From CAYSCZ01 sp051155775 (GTDB taxonomy: Bacteria > Bacteroidota > Bacteroidia > Cytophagales > Cyclobacteriaceae): DNA of 64,000 bases. The translations under genes and the position numbers were made by a program. The stretch covers positions 62,001-126,000 of the forward strand of contig DAXETV010000016.1 in NCBI GenBank assembly GCA_051155775.1, in the 5' to 3' direction. Below, in pieces: positions 1-8,542 of this stretch (its first letter is position 1; every line of letters starts with the position of its first letter). A model generated the notes under the pieces. The model searched no databases. It saw only the letters and a program-made list of their open reading frames with translations, and was not told the DNA's origin.

Positions 1-1332
1 GTGCGGTTGGAGAACTGCATCAGTGGATAATGGTTCCAACTCCGGGATCCAATATTTTACATATTTGCCATCTTTATCATATTTTTTTGCCTGCCACAGG
101 ATATTAAAGTAGCGATTGTCGCGGGAGTCATTACCCACACCTGCCACGTAGTTCCAGTTGCCCCAATTGCTGCAGGGATCATAGTCGGTCAGCATCGACT
201 CAAAGTAAGCTGCTCCCCAGGTCCAGTTCACTTCCAGATCTTTTACCAGGAAACTAGCCACATTTTGTCTTCCCCGGTTGGACATAAAACCGGTCTGGTT
301 AAGCTCTTTTATATTGGCATCAATGAATGGGATACCCGTTTCACCCTTAGCCCAGGCTTCAAATAGGTCATGATCATCATATACAGGGATTTGAATATCC
401 TTAATACCGGTTTTTAGGAAGAGCTTATTGCCATGCTTCAAAGCAATAAACCGGAAAAAGTCCCGCCACAGCAATTCAAAAACCAACCAGTAGGTAGATG
501 AATTCTTTTTTACCTCTTCTTCATATTTTTGTACTTGCCAGTAAATACTTCTGGGAGAGATACATCCATGGGCAAGCCAGGGTGAAAACTTCGAGGAGTA
601 GTCTTCCCCCAATAATCCATTACGCGTGTATTTGTATTGCTTCAACTGACCAGACTCCCAGAAGTAATAATTCAGCCGGCTCCAGGCTTCATCTTCTCCA
701 CCAATAAACCTGGGTTCTTCGGTCAATAGCTCTTCATCAAACCCGAGCGTTTCTATTGTGACCACCTCAGAAGATATATTTTCGACCGTATTCAGTTGGT
801 AGGGTGGAAACTTCTCCTCATGAATGTTAATATATTTCTCCGCCTTTTTTCGGAATTGTGAAAACTGTTCCGGAAATCGCTCGATAGGGTTTAATAGATC
901 ACCCGGGTGGATCAGCGTAGATTGCCAGGTAAGTTCAAGTCTGGTATTATATTGCTGCAATGCTTTCTTTAGTTTACTTTCTATGGTTACCTCTTCGCTG
1001 GTCACTTCTTTTGAAGCAAAAACAACCTGAATATTTTTTTCCTTCACAATATCGGGGATCACTTCCTCAGGCTTACCATACCTTATGACAAGATCGCCGC
1101 CTTTTTTGGATAGATTTTCCCTTAGGCTATAAACCGACTTTAATAGAAATTCGGCTCTGTGGATGTTGGTTTTAGGAAAGCCTAAATCCAGATCCCTGAA
1201 TTGCCGCGGATCAAAACAATAAACCGGGATGATATTTTCTGATCTTTGAAGGGCATTTATCAAGCAGAGGTTATCCCTTAAACGCAAATCATTTCTAAAC
1301 CATACGACAACGCTTTTCGCATCATTATTCAT
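1..1332 (-). CDS. Cryptochrome-DASH (partial, C-terminus beyond the left edge)
   Basis: An open frame of 444 codons begins with ATG at 1332 and is still open at base 1. The product starts MNNDAKSVVVWFRNDLRLRD, the standard N-terminus of the photolyase alpha/beta domain that holds the antenna cofactor. The FAD domain follows, with the block TGIPFIDANIKELNQTGFMS and then SNRGRQNVASFL and SNWGNWNYVAGVGNDSRDNR. The NWNYVAGVGNDSR form, in place of the WQWAAGTG form seen in the CPD photolyase at 51976-53283, marks the DASH subgroup. DASH proteins bind FAD and usually a folate antenna, and repair cyclobutane pyrimidine dimers mainly in single-stranded DNA; some also signal. Only the last part of the C-terminus is missing. 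It stands alone, with a 317-bp gap to the next gene. The class is clear; repair versus signalling cannot be read from sequence. Confidence 0.92.
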   Translation of the reverse strand, partial: MNNDAKSVVVWFRNDLRLRDNLCLINALQRSENIIPVYCFDPRQFRDLDLGFPKTNIHRAEFLLKSVYSLRENLSKKGGDLVIRYGKPEEVIPDIVKEKNIQVVFASKEVTSEEVTIESKLKKALQQYNTRLELTWQSTLIHPGDLLNPIERFPEQFSQFRKKAEKYINIHEEKFPPYQLNTVENISSEVVTIETLGFDEELLTEEPRFIGGEDEAWSRLNYYFWESGQLKQYKYTRNGLLGEDYSSKFSPWLAHGCISPRSIYWQVQKYEEEVKKNSSTYWLVFELLWRDFFRFIALKHGNKLFLKTGIKDIQIPVYDDHDLFEAWAKGETGIPFIDANIKELNQTGFMSNRGRQNVASFLVKDLEVNWTWGAAYFESMLTDYDPCSNWGNWNYVAGVGNDSRDNRYFNILWQAKKYDKDGKYVKYWIPELEPLSTDAVLQPH

Positions 1333-1649
1333 AAGCATAAAAGCACTTGAATTGAAGATATGTTTGGTGAATTCTTATTGTCCGAGGTGCTAAATGGCCC
1401 TTACAGTCTTTCATTATACGGCTTGTCAAAGAGTAATTTGCAGAATCTTGAGTTCCACACCATCCACCCACCGATCTCCCCCCCAAGGGCCACCCGCCGG
1501 CCAAGCCTGCCCCCCGCAAACCAGCTTCGGTCTTGGCCCGGCTCCACTAAGGCACTGCATGAAACTGGCAACCCGTCGTTCACAAAGCAGAAAGACCTAA
1601 GATCTGCTATGCTTTTTAATCAGTCACTATTTAGATTTTTTCTGGATAA
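1333..1649. other. Gene-free stretch with a GC-rich hairpin
   Basis: This 317-bp gap between two leftward genes holds no credible gene; the short frames here lie in GC-rich low-complexity DNA and resemble nothing. Most of the surrounding genome is AT-rich, but about 1470-1560 is strongly C-rich on this strand. It contains an interrupted inverted repeat: GCCGGCCAAG at 1496-1505 can pair with CTTGGCCCGGC at 1532-1542, giving ten pairs with one bulged base around a 26-base loop. There is no T-tract beside it, so it is not a classic intrinsic terminator. It could be a structured RNA, or a remnant of something inserted. Confidence 0.4.
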
Positions 1650-2840
1650 TCATTCCTTATAAAAATACTTTAAAGCAAGGATTAACGCATGGCTCTGATG
1701 TTGGGTAACATCTATTCGTAGCAAAGGGTCGTTTCTTTCATTCATCACACCACCCAATGCCAGTTCTGTTTTTGGAGGGTTGTTACGTAAGAAAATATTC
1801 TGTTTTGGGTTTCCTACCTGCCACCTGATCAGTTTATTGAGACCAAAGTCTATCACAGCACCAATTTTTTTCTGTGACCAGGTATCATCGGTTATTCTTG
1901 CCAGTTCCCAGCCGGAAATGATGCCTTCATAGGCGTAAGCGGTGTTTTTTGTTCGTATAAGTGTTTTGTGCACATCAATCATCCAGTGGGATAGTTCAAT
2001 GGTCTTTTCTGCATAGCTATCGTCCCATCCGGCTGTGTAAATTTCATAGAATGACATAGAGCCCCACTGAAAAAATCCTTTGGTGAGTTTGCTGTCAGGA
2101 TCATTTTTCCTCGCTTCGGTTACATAAGCATTATACATGGCATCAGCCATATTTAAAATTTCTTCTTTAGGTATGGGATAGTCTAAATATTTTTTTGCTT
2201 TGGTTAGTGCCAGTAATGTTTCCCCGTCGAAGTAAGGGGATGGGCCGCCAACGCCTTTCCCGTCGTTAGTCCGATACTGCTTATGGATACGGTCATCTTC
2301 GGTTTTAAGGGAGATAAGGAGCGTTAGATAATTGTTCAGCAAGGAATAATAGTATGGTTTATCCTCCGCCTCAAAATTAGCCGAGCGCATATAGTCGATG
2401 ATTGAAAGACTAACCAACGCTACGGTACCTGTCCTGCCAAAGCCACCTCCGCGGTAATTAATGAGTGACCCTTTGGTGATTTTTCGGCTTTTGCTTTCGA
2501 AGAACCTGATACCCTTTTCAATGGCCACTTTTGTTTGAAAACTTGCTTCAAATTCATTAATCAAAGATAGTCCCCATAAAGCACCCGCCTGTCGAACAGG
2601 GCTATCGTTACCTGCATTGAAATCAGGATCTAAAAAATCATAGGCATAATGGAAATTTCCTTCTGGTCTCTGGTTTCGCAATAAAAACTTTTTGCTTAGC
2701 AACAAAGATTTAAGAACCATTTCCCGATCAAGTTTTTGGGTATGGGTATAGGTGATGAATAAGGGGTGTTTGAAGTAATATAAAACACCAACTGTGCCCA
2801 GAAATAGAAAGATTAACAAAATTATTATGACCTTTTTCAT
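1650..2840 (-). CDS. Membrane-anchored alpha/alpha-toroid-like protein (paralog 2)
   Basis: I do not recognise a named family. The 396-residue product has one N-terminal hydrophobic segment (about residues 4-24) followed by a large extracytoplasmic part. Repeated helix-like blocks with glycine-aromatic turns, such as SPVRQAGALWGL near residue 80 and RIDVTQHQSHALI near the C-terminus, suggest an (alpha/alpha) barrel like those of glycan-acting hydrolases, lyases and epimerases. Its start overlaps the stop of the upstream gene by four bases (ATGA), so the two are co-translated. That neighbour has the same layout, length class and end motif (RIDNTQHTISALV), so the pair arose by tandem duplication. 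A role in surface polysaccharide handling is inference from fold and from the RemB/Wzi-like gene on the other side. Confidence 0.75.
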   Translation of the reverse strand: MKKVIIILLIFLFLGTVGVLYYFKHPLFITYTHTQKLDREMVLKSLLLSKKFLLRNQRPEGNFHYAYDFLDPDFNAGNDSPVRQAGALWGLSLINEFEASFQTKVAIEKGIRFFESKSRKITKGSLINYRGGGFGRTGTVALVSLSIIDYMRSANFEAEDKPYYYSLLNNYLTLLISLKTEDDRIHKQYRTNDGKGVGGPSPYFDGETLLALTKAKKYLDYPIPKEEILNMADAMYNAYVTEARKNDPDSKLTKGFFQWGSMSFYEIYTAGWDDSYAEKTIELSHWMIDVHKTLIRTKNTAYAYEGIISGWELARITDDTWSQKKIGAVIDFGLNKLIRWQVGNPKQNIFLRNNPPKTELALGGVMNERNDPLLRIDVTQHQSHALILALKYFYKE

Positions 2841-4156
2841 TGCTTAATAATATCATATTTTATTCCTCTTACCAAGGCAGAAATGGTGTGTTGTGTATTA
2901 TCTATTCGTATGCTTGGTTCGTATTCTGTTTTTTTGAACCCACCCAGCGCCTTATCAGAACCGCTGGTGTATTGCAGGCTCATTAACCAGTTATAGCCTG
3001 CTATAGCCTTTTTGCTATAACTTTCTGACTTTTCTTTTAGCCCCATATGATCAGCCAGTTTTATTACTTCACCAATTGCCTCCAGGTATGGGGAGGTAAA
3101 AACTGACGGCAAGCCGAACAAGCTACCAAAGGCTGCCCTCTTTGGGTTTAAATTTTGCCAGTAGAGTATGTAGTCTGCCATATCAAAAGCAAAATCAGCA
3201 TATTTTTTGTCATTCGTAACCAGGTATGCTTCCACCATGGCCATTGTTGTCCATGGGACAAAAGAAAAATTTTTCCATCGATAAGTTGTTGGTATTGCCG
3301 TCCATGACAATCCAGGCATTATCACCCATTTTTTTCTTCCCGCGTAATAATCATATGCTTTTTCAATACTTTCCAGGTATTGATCCCCATCGAATGCTTT
3401 ATACATCTCTATCATGGCAAGCATGGCTTCACCGGGGTAGATATTAGACACCCAGCCAGATGTTTTCTCATACTGGTAATCGCCTCTGTAAACATAAGTG
3501 CTCTTGTACGCGCCGTTATTTTCATAATCCTGTAGGTAAAGGACCATGTTGGCTAAAGCTTCAAGGTCTTGATCATACTTTTTACTACCCGTTTGCTTTT
3601 TTAATTCCAACATCACCAACATTGGTAGGGCGATCCCGCCAAGTTTGGCTTTCTTATTGAATAGGTAGTATGCTGTATCCTGATTTTTCAGTTGTTTAAA
3701 CTGGTTCAAATAATATAAAGATTGTAAGGCGCTAACATAATAGGTTGAATTTTTTTCTGTTTCATATGCCACCATTAAAGAATAGGCTGTTCCGGCTTGC
3801 CTTAAAAAGTTATCTTCGTAAACAGGACTGGTTTTGTTTGTTGATGGATCAAACCAGTAGTGATAACGTCCACTATTTTCCTGCATAGAGCATATCCAGT
3901 CTGCCCCTAATTTTATAGAATTTAAAACCTGTGACCTTTCAAGCTGAGGCACACTTTTATGTGATATTTCACTATAGAGTAGCTGGTAAAATGGCCTTTC
4001 AATCTCCAGTGCTACGCTTGCCCATTTAACGTCAGAAGGTAATCCTTTCCAGTAAACAATATATTTGTTATCTGAAAAGTTATACACCCATATTATAGTG
4101 ACAATTATAATCAGGACGCCGGAGTAAATGATTATAGATCGTTTTGTGAGTCTCAT
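2837..4156 (-). CDS. Membrane-anchored alpha/alpha-toroid-like protein (paralog 1)
   Basis: The first gene of the tandem pair. I place the start at ATG 4156 (MRLTKRSIIIYSG) because it puts a basic n-region directly before the single membrane helix; ATG 4186 adds ten residues. The rest is extracytoplasmic and shows the helix-turn pattern of an (alpha/alpha) toroid, with DNFLRQAGTAYSL and a C-terminal RIDNTQHTISALV block shared with paralog 2. The family is not known to me. It is transcribed divergently from the RemB/Wzi-like gene at 4284, with about 130 bp between them for both promoters. Enzymatic activity on a polysaccharide or lipid-linked glycan is plausible but unproven; no catalytic residues can be assigned by eye. 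Confidence 0.75.
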   Translation of the reverse strand: MRLTKRSIIIYSGVLIIIVTIIWVYNFSDNKYIVYWKGLPSDVKWASVALEIERPFYQLLYSEISHKSVPQLERSQVLNSIKLGADWICSMQENSGRYHYWFDPSTNKTSPVYEDNFLRQAGTAYSLMVAYETEKNSTYYVSALQSLYYLNQFKQLKNQDTAYYLFNKKAKLGGIALPMLVMLELKKQTGSKKYDQDLEALANMVLYLQDYENNGAYKSTYVYRGDYQYEKTSGWVSNIYPGEAMLAMIEMYKAFDGDQYLESIEKAYDYYAGRKKWVIMPGLSWTAIPTTYRWKNFSFVPWTTMAMVEAYLVTNDKKYADFAFDMADYILYWQNLNPKRAAFGSLFGLPSVFTSPYLEAIGEVIKLADHMGLKEKSESYSKKAIAGYNWLMSLQYTSGSDKALGGFKKTEYEPSIRIDNTQHTISALVRGIKYDIIKQ

Positions 4157-4283
4157 TATTGAGGGGATAACCTTAAATATTACCAATGTTGAACAATTTT
4201 AAAGGATTTGAACAATGTATCATAGGATATTATTTAAGTCTATTTTCAATTTAAGATTAACTTTCCGAAAAAATTGTGCTTGA

Positions 4284-5960
4284 ATGAGATTCTTATTGCT
4301 GGTAGGTCTGATTTTCATTTCATTATCGAATTTAATTGCACAAACTTCTTACAGGCCTATAGATATTGATTATTATCATATGTTAGACCGTTTGGATATA
4401 ATGTATGATGCGGATGAAAAGATCTTTACCAATAAAAAGCCCTATCAAAGGTCAGCGGTTTATTCACTGATTAGATCAGGTTTAGGATCAAATGAACCTT
4501 ACATTCCTTACCTCATCAATGATAACTGGGAGGCATTTGATTCAATAGCGAATAAAAGTGCAAAGCCCTTAATTGACACATTTTACATTCATCCTTCTGA
4601 CTTTTACGAGGTTAATATACCTGATTTTGAATTGCATGCTAATCCAATAGTTGGCCTATCTGTTGGAATGGACGACAATGCAGAAAAGATGCCTTTTTCA
4701 TTTACCAGGGGAGTTCAACTTCATGGACAAATTGATGAAAAGGTTGGCTTCTATACCATGTTTACAGAAAATCAAGTCCTGTTTCCTGAATATGTGAGAG
4801 ATTTTAACGGAAGACTTGGAAGGCAAGGAGTTATTCCATATGCAGGTTTTACTAAAAACTGGAGGGATACTGGCTTTGATTATTTATTCACCCAGGGTCA
4901 CATCAATTTCAACGCTACCAAACATATTACTATGACTCTTGGATATGGCAAGCACTTTATTGGTAACGGCTACCGGTCGCTTATACTTTCGGATTTCTCC
5001 AATAACTATCCCTTTCTTGAAGTAAAAGCTAAAGTCTGGAAGCTTCAATACACTTATATGATTGCTCAATTAATCTCAGATATTCAAGTAGAAAATGGTA
5101 GACAAGTTGGAGCAGAGAGGTTTCCAAGAAAATACTTTTCCTTTCATCATTTAAGTTACAATCTCTTACCAAACCTAACAGTTGGTTTATCAGAGGCAGT
5201 GGTCTTTAATGCTGAGGATACATTGGATGTTAATGATGATTTTGATTTTTCTTTTTTAGATCCGATTATATTTTTCAGGGCAGTAGAAACACAGGCTGGA
5301 AGCGCGGAAAATGTCGTATTGGCTTTTGACGCCAAGTGGAATATAAAAAATCGGTATTCGATATATGGACAATTTGTGTTGGATGAACTAAAAATTGATG
5401 AGCTTAAACTAGGTCAGGGATGGTGGGGTAATAAATATGGAATTCAAATAGGTGGGAAATATCTTGATGCTTTTAATGTGCCTAATTTTGATATTCAATT
5501 GGAGTATAATACGGTAAGGCCTTACACTTTCACTCATTCCAACCTTCACAGTTATACCCATTATCGGATGCCTTTGGGCCATCCTTTAGGCGCAAATTTC
5601 AGGGAGGTAATAGGTGTTTTCAGGTATCGTTTTAATCACAGATGGAGTTTTTCTAATACCTTCATGTTATCAGAACAGGGACTGGATCTAGAAGGTGAAC
5701 ATAATGGTAGTAATTTGTTAATTCCAACAGCCAATGTGACTGTTCCAATGACTAATGGTAATGAAACTACCCAAGGTGTTGGAACTAACACTGCTCTGAA
5801 TAATTTCACACTATCTTACATGTTAAAACATAACTTCTTTCTGGATTTAAATTATGTTTATCGACAAGTAGAAAGCGATATTAATGATCAAAACAATACA
5901 ACAAATTTTGTTTCCTTAAATATCCGGTGGAATATGCCAAGATTAGAATATGTATTTTAA
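4284..5960 (+). CDS. RemB/Wzi-like outer-membrane beta-barrel protein
   Basis: A 558-residue exported protein with a clear signal peptide (MRFLLLVGLIFISLSNLIAQ). The body shows alternating beta-strand pattern and an aromatic C-terminus ending in F, as in outer-membrane barrels. It resembles the Wzi capsule-assembly family and the Bacteroidota relative RemB, which affects gliding motility and surface polysaccharide in Flavobacterium; recognisable blocks include the FSFTRGVQLHGQIDEKVGFY strand pair and the GYGKHFIGNGYRSLILSD turn. Wzi in E. coli binds exported capsule at the cell surface. It reads away from the alpha/alpha-toroid pair and towards gmhA, all consistent with a surface-glycan neighbourhood. 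Family confidence is good; the link to gliding is inference. Confidence 0.75.
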   Translation: MRFLLLVGLIFISLSNLIAQTSYRPIDIDYYHMLDRLDIMYDADEKIFTNKKPYQRSAVYSLIRSGLGSNEPYIPYLINDNWEAFDSIANKSAKPLIDTFYIHPSDFYEVNIPDFELHANPIVGLSVGMDDNAEKMPFSFTRGVQLHGQIDEKVGFYTMFTENQVLFPEYVRDFNGRLGRQGVIPYAGFTKNWRDTGFDYLFTQGHINFNATKHITMTLGYGKHFIGNGYRSLILSDFSNNYPFLEVKAKVWKLQYTYMIAQLISDIQVENGRQVGAERFPRKYFSFHHLSYNLLPNLTVGLSEAVVFNAEDTLDVNDDFDFSFLDPIIFFRAVETQAGSAENVVLAFDAKWNIKNRYSIYGQFVLDELKIDELKLGQGWWGNKYGIQIGGKYLDAFNVPNFDIQLEYNTVRPYTFTHSNLHSYTHYRMPLGHPLGANFREVIGVFRYRFNHRWSFSNTFMLSEQGLDLEGEHNGSNLLIPTANVTVPMTNGNETTQGVGTNTALNNFTLSYMLKHNFFLDLNYVYRQVESDINDQNNTTNFVSLNIRWNMPRLEYVF

Positions 5961-6047
5961 CTTCTCAATTACATCTTAAAGAGTTATTATGCTTAGGAAT
6001 AGTATTTTTACTAACTTTAGTTTAAAATGCTTAGATATTAGCCTTTC

Positions 6048-6413
6048 ATGAAGAAAATAAAAACTGTTTATTACATATTTTATATTATCATAATTATATC
6101 TATCTTCTTTTTTGCCATATATACAGAGCCCGCCATTGATTTAATGTATAAGTGGAAATGGTTCAAATATCTTACGGATGTTATCAAATTGCTTCAAATA
6201 ATGCTGTTTATAATATCAGGTTTACTAATTTTCGAGATAGCTATAGAAAATACCCACATCTTTAAATTGAAAAAAAAGAATAAATCACTTAACAAAGAAA
6301 TTATGTCGCTGAAGGCTAAGCTTTACGACAACCAGGTTGCGCATGAAGAAAAGCTTTTAAAATCTGGTAATCCTGCCATAGAAGAGGATTCCAATATTGA
6401 AAATGAGGATTAG
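6048..6413 (+). CDS. Small two-helix membrane protein with coiled coil
   Basis: A 121-residue protein that I do not recognise. It has two hydrophobic stretches (about residues 8-28 and 45-65), then a basic, lysine-rich helix (KLKKKNKSLNKEIMSLKAKL) that looks like a short cytoplasmic coiled coil, and an acidic tail. The gap to gmhA is only eight bases, so the two are probably cotranscribed. It may scaffold an envelope complex, but nothing in the sequence fixes a function. Confidence 0.7.
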   Translation: MKKIKTVYYIFYIIIIISIFFFAIYTEPAIDLMYKWKWFKYLTDVIKLLQIMLFIISGLLIFEIAIENTHIFKLKKKNKSLNKEIMSLKAKLYDNQVAHEEKLLKSGNPAIEEDSNIENED

Positions 6414-6421
6414 TATCAACT

Positions 6422-7003
6422 ATGAGGTATTTAAAAGAAACTAAAGATGAACTACTAGAGGCTCAGTATGTATTAGATAATTTTTTAAATGAGATTGAAA
6501 ACTTACAAAATATAGAGTTAGCTGCGCGGGAGATTGTCGGTGCTTTTAAAAAAGGTAATAAAGTTTTCTCATGTGGTAATGGAGGTTCCCATTGTGATGC
6601 CATGCATTTTGCGGAAGAACTTACCGGTAGATATAGGCATGACAGACCAGCTTTTCCTGCTATCGCCATTTCTGATCCTAGTCATATAAGTTGTGTATCC
6701 AATGATTTTGGTTACGATCATATATTCTCCCGGTATCTGGAAGGATTAGGTAACGCGGGAGATGTTCTTTTAGGGATAAGCACAAGTGGTAATTCAAAAA
6801 ATATCATTAAAGCAGCACAAACAGCTCAAAATCTTTCCATGAAAGTTATAGCACTTACTGGAAATGATGGAGGGAGGTTAGCAGATCAGGCTGATATTGA
6901 AATACGTGTGCCTCATTTTCAATACGCAGACAGAATTCAGGAAATACACATAAAGATTATTCATATATTGATATTGTTAATTGAAAAAATAACTGAGGAA
7001 TAA
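6422..7003 (+). CDS. gmhA: Phosphoheptose isomerase
   Basis: Sedoheptulose-7-phosphate isomerase, which makes D-glycero-heptose-7-phosphate for lipopolysaccharide core or glycoprotein heptose. The 193-residue length is that of GmhA. It is a single SIS domain with long blocks close to the E. coli enzyme: SCGNGGSHCDAMHFAEELTG, IAISDPSHISCVSNDFGYDH and LLGISTSGNSKNI, the last being the phosphate-binding loop. These include the conserved glutamate and histidine of the active site. comM starts on the base after its stop codon, so the two are tightly coupled, although no functional link is obvious. The other heptose genes (hldE, gmhB, hldD) are not in this window. Confidence 0.93.
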   Translation: MRYLKETKDELLEAQYVLDNFLNEIENLQNIELAAREIVGAFKKGNKVFSCGNGGSHCDAMHFAEELTGRYRHDRPAFPAIAISDPSHISCVSNDFGYDHIFSRYLEGLGNAGDVLLGISTSGNSKNIIKAAQTAQNLSMKVIALTGNDGGRLADQADIEIRVPHFQYADRIQEIHIKIIHILILLIEKITEE

Positions 7004-8542
7004 ATGCTTGCTAAGACTTATGGCAGTGCAGTATTTGGAGTAAATGCACGAACCATAACCATAGAAGTAAATGTAGGTCAGGGAACGAAATTTTATATGG
7101 TGGGACTACCCGATTCAGCCGTCAAAGAAAGCGAACAAAGGGTAGATTCAGCCATAAAATATAATCGCTACCACATGCCCAGGCAGAAAGTAGTGGTCAA
7201 TCTGGCACCGGCTGACCTTAAGAAAGAAGGTTCTTCTTATGACCTTCCCATTGCGCTGGGTATATTAAAAGCTTCCGGGCAAATTGAAGCCCATTCCCTG
7301 GAGGAGTATGTTGTCATGGGTGAATTATCATTGGATGGGATCTTACGGCCTATAAAAGGTGCTCTGCCAATTGCTATTGAGGCAAGAAAAGAAAAATTTA
7401 AAGGGTTTGTATTACCTAAGCAAAATGCAAATGAAGCTTCTATTGTAGATAATCTGAATATTATCCCTGTCGGGACGCTGAAGGAAGCTATTGATTTTTT
7501 TGAAGGAGACCTTGAAATTGAGCCTCTAAAACAGGATACCAGGGATATTTTTTATCATCATCAAAATCACTACCAGGCAGACTTTAGTGATGTACAGGGC
7601 CAGGAAAATATAAAAAGAGCACTTGAAATAGCTGCAGCCGGTGGTCATAATGTTATTATGATTGGACCCCCGGGTGCAGGAAAAACCATGTTGGCTAAGC
7701 GGCTGCCCTCTATTTTGCCGTCATTGAACCTGCATGAAGCACTCGAAACAACAAAGATCCACTCTGTGGCGGGTGTTTTAGGGCTCTCTTCCTCCTTAAT
7801 TGCCAATCGTCCTTTCAGGGCACCTCACCATACCATTAGTGATGTTGCGCTTGTAGGAGGCGGTGGCGTTCCCCAACCCGGAGAGATTTCACTGGCTAAT
7901 AACGGCGTGTTGTTCTTAGATGAGTTACCAGAATTCAAACGTACGGTGCTTGAGGTGATGAGGCAACCACTTGAAGAAAGGAAAGTCACCATTTCAAGGG
8001 CAAAAGTCACCATAGATTTTCCTGCAAATTTTATGTTGATCGCAAGCATGAATCCCTGTCCATGTGGTTATTACAATCATCCCGAAAAAGAATGTGTGTG
8101 TGCTCCGGGAGCTGTTCAACGATACCTTAATAAAGTTAGCGGTCCCCTGCTCGACAGAATTGACCTACACGTGGAAGTAACACCGGTTTCTTTTGATGAG
8201 ATGACTGCCGATAGAAGGGTGGAATCTTCTGAAAGCATCAGGGAAAGGGTGATGAAAGCGCGTGACCAGCAAACCGATCGATTTAAAAATATGGATGGTA
8301 TTTTCAATAATGCTATGATGAACTCAAAAATGGTCAAAGAAATATGTACGATAGACCCTGCCGGCAAAGCCCTTTTGAAAACTGCTATGGAGAAGCTTGG
8401 ATTATCCGCCAGGGCTTATGACCGAATCCTTAAAGTAGCCCGTACCATAGCAGACTTATCGGGGCAGGAAGAAATAATGATAGAAAATCTTGCAGAGGCT
8501 ATACAATATAGAAGTTTGGATAGAGAAGGATGGGCCGGATGA
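7004..8542 (+). CDS. comM: ComM/YifB-family Mg-chelatase-like AAA+ ATPase
   Basis: 512 residues, the usual length for ComM (YifB). An N-terminal Lon-protease-like fold (about 1-150) precedes the AAA+ Mg-chelatase domain, with Walker A GPPGAGKTMLAK at residue 221 and Walker B LFLDELPEF. A cysteine-containing MNPCPCGYY block follows, then the C-terminal magnesium-chelatase helical domain. In naturally competent bacteria ComM is a hexameric helicase that promotes branch migration during integration of transforming DNA; it is also widespread in bacteria not known to be competent. It starts directly after gmhA, and the ceramidase-like gene overlaps its 3' end. The family call is secure; competence is not implied. 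Confidence 0.93.
   Translation: MLAKTYGSAVFGVNARTITIEVNVGQGTKFYMVGLPDSAVKESEQRVDSAIKYNRYHMPRQKVVVNLAPADLKKEGSSYDLPIALGILKASGQIEAHSLEEYVVMGELSLDGILRPIKGALPIAIEARKEKFKGFVLPKQNANEASIVDNLNIIPVGTLKEAIDFFEGDLEIEPLKQDTRDIFYHHQNHYQADFSDVQGQENIKRALEIAAAGGHNVIMIGPPGAGKTMLAKRLPSILPSLNLHEALETTKIHSVAGVLGLSSSLIANRPFRAPHHTISDVALVGGGGVPQPGEISLANNGVLFLDELPEFKRTVLEVMRQPLEERKVTISRAKVTIDFPANFMLIASMNPCPCGYYNHPEKECVCAPGAVQRYLNKVSGPLLDRIDLHVEVTPVSFDEMTADRRVESSESIRERVMKARDQQTDRFKNMDGIFNNAMMNSKMVKEICTIDPAGKALLKTAMEKLGLSARAYDRILKVARTIADLSGQEEIMIENLAEAIQYRSLDREGWAG

Noticed and set aside
1325..1662. Several overlapping frames of 60-100 residues in the GC-rich gap
   Set aside because: They arise on both strands of C/G-rich low-complexity DNA and have no plausible domain; better described as a non-coding island.
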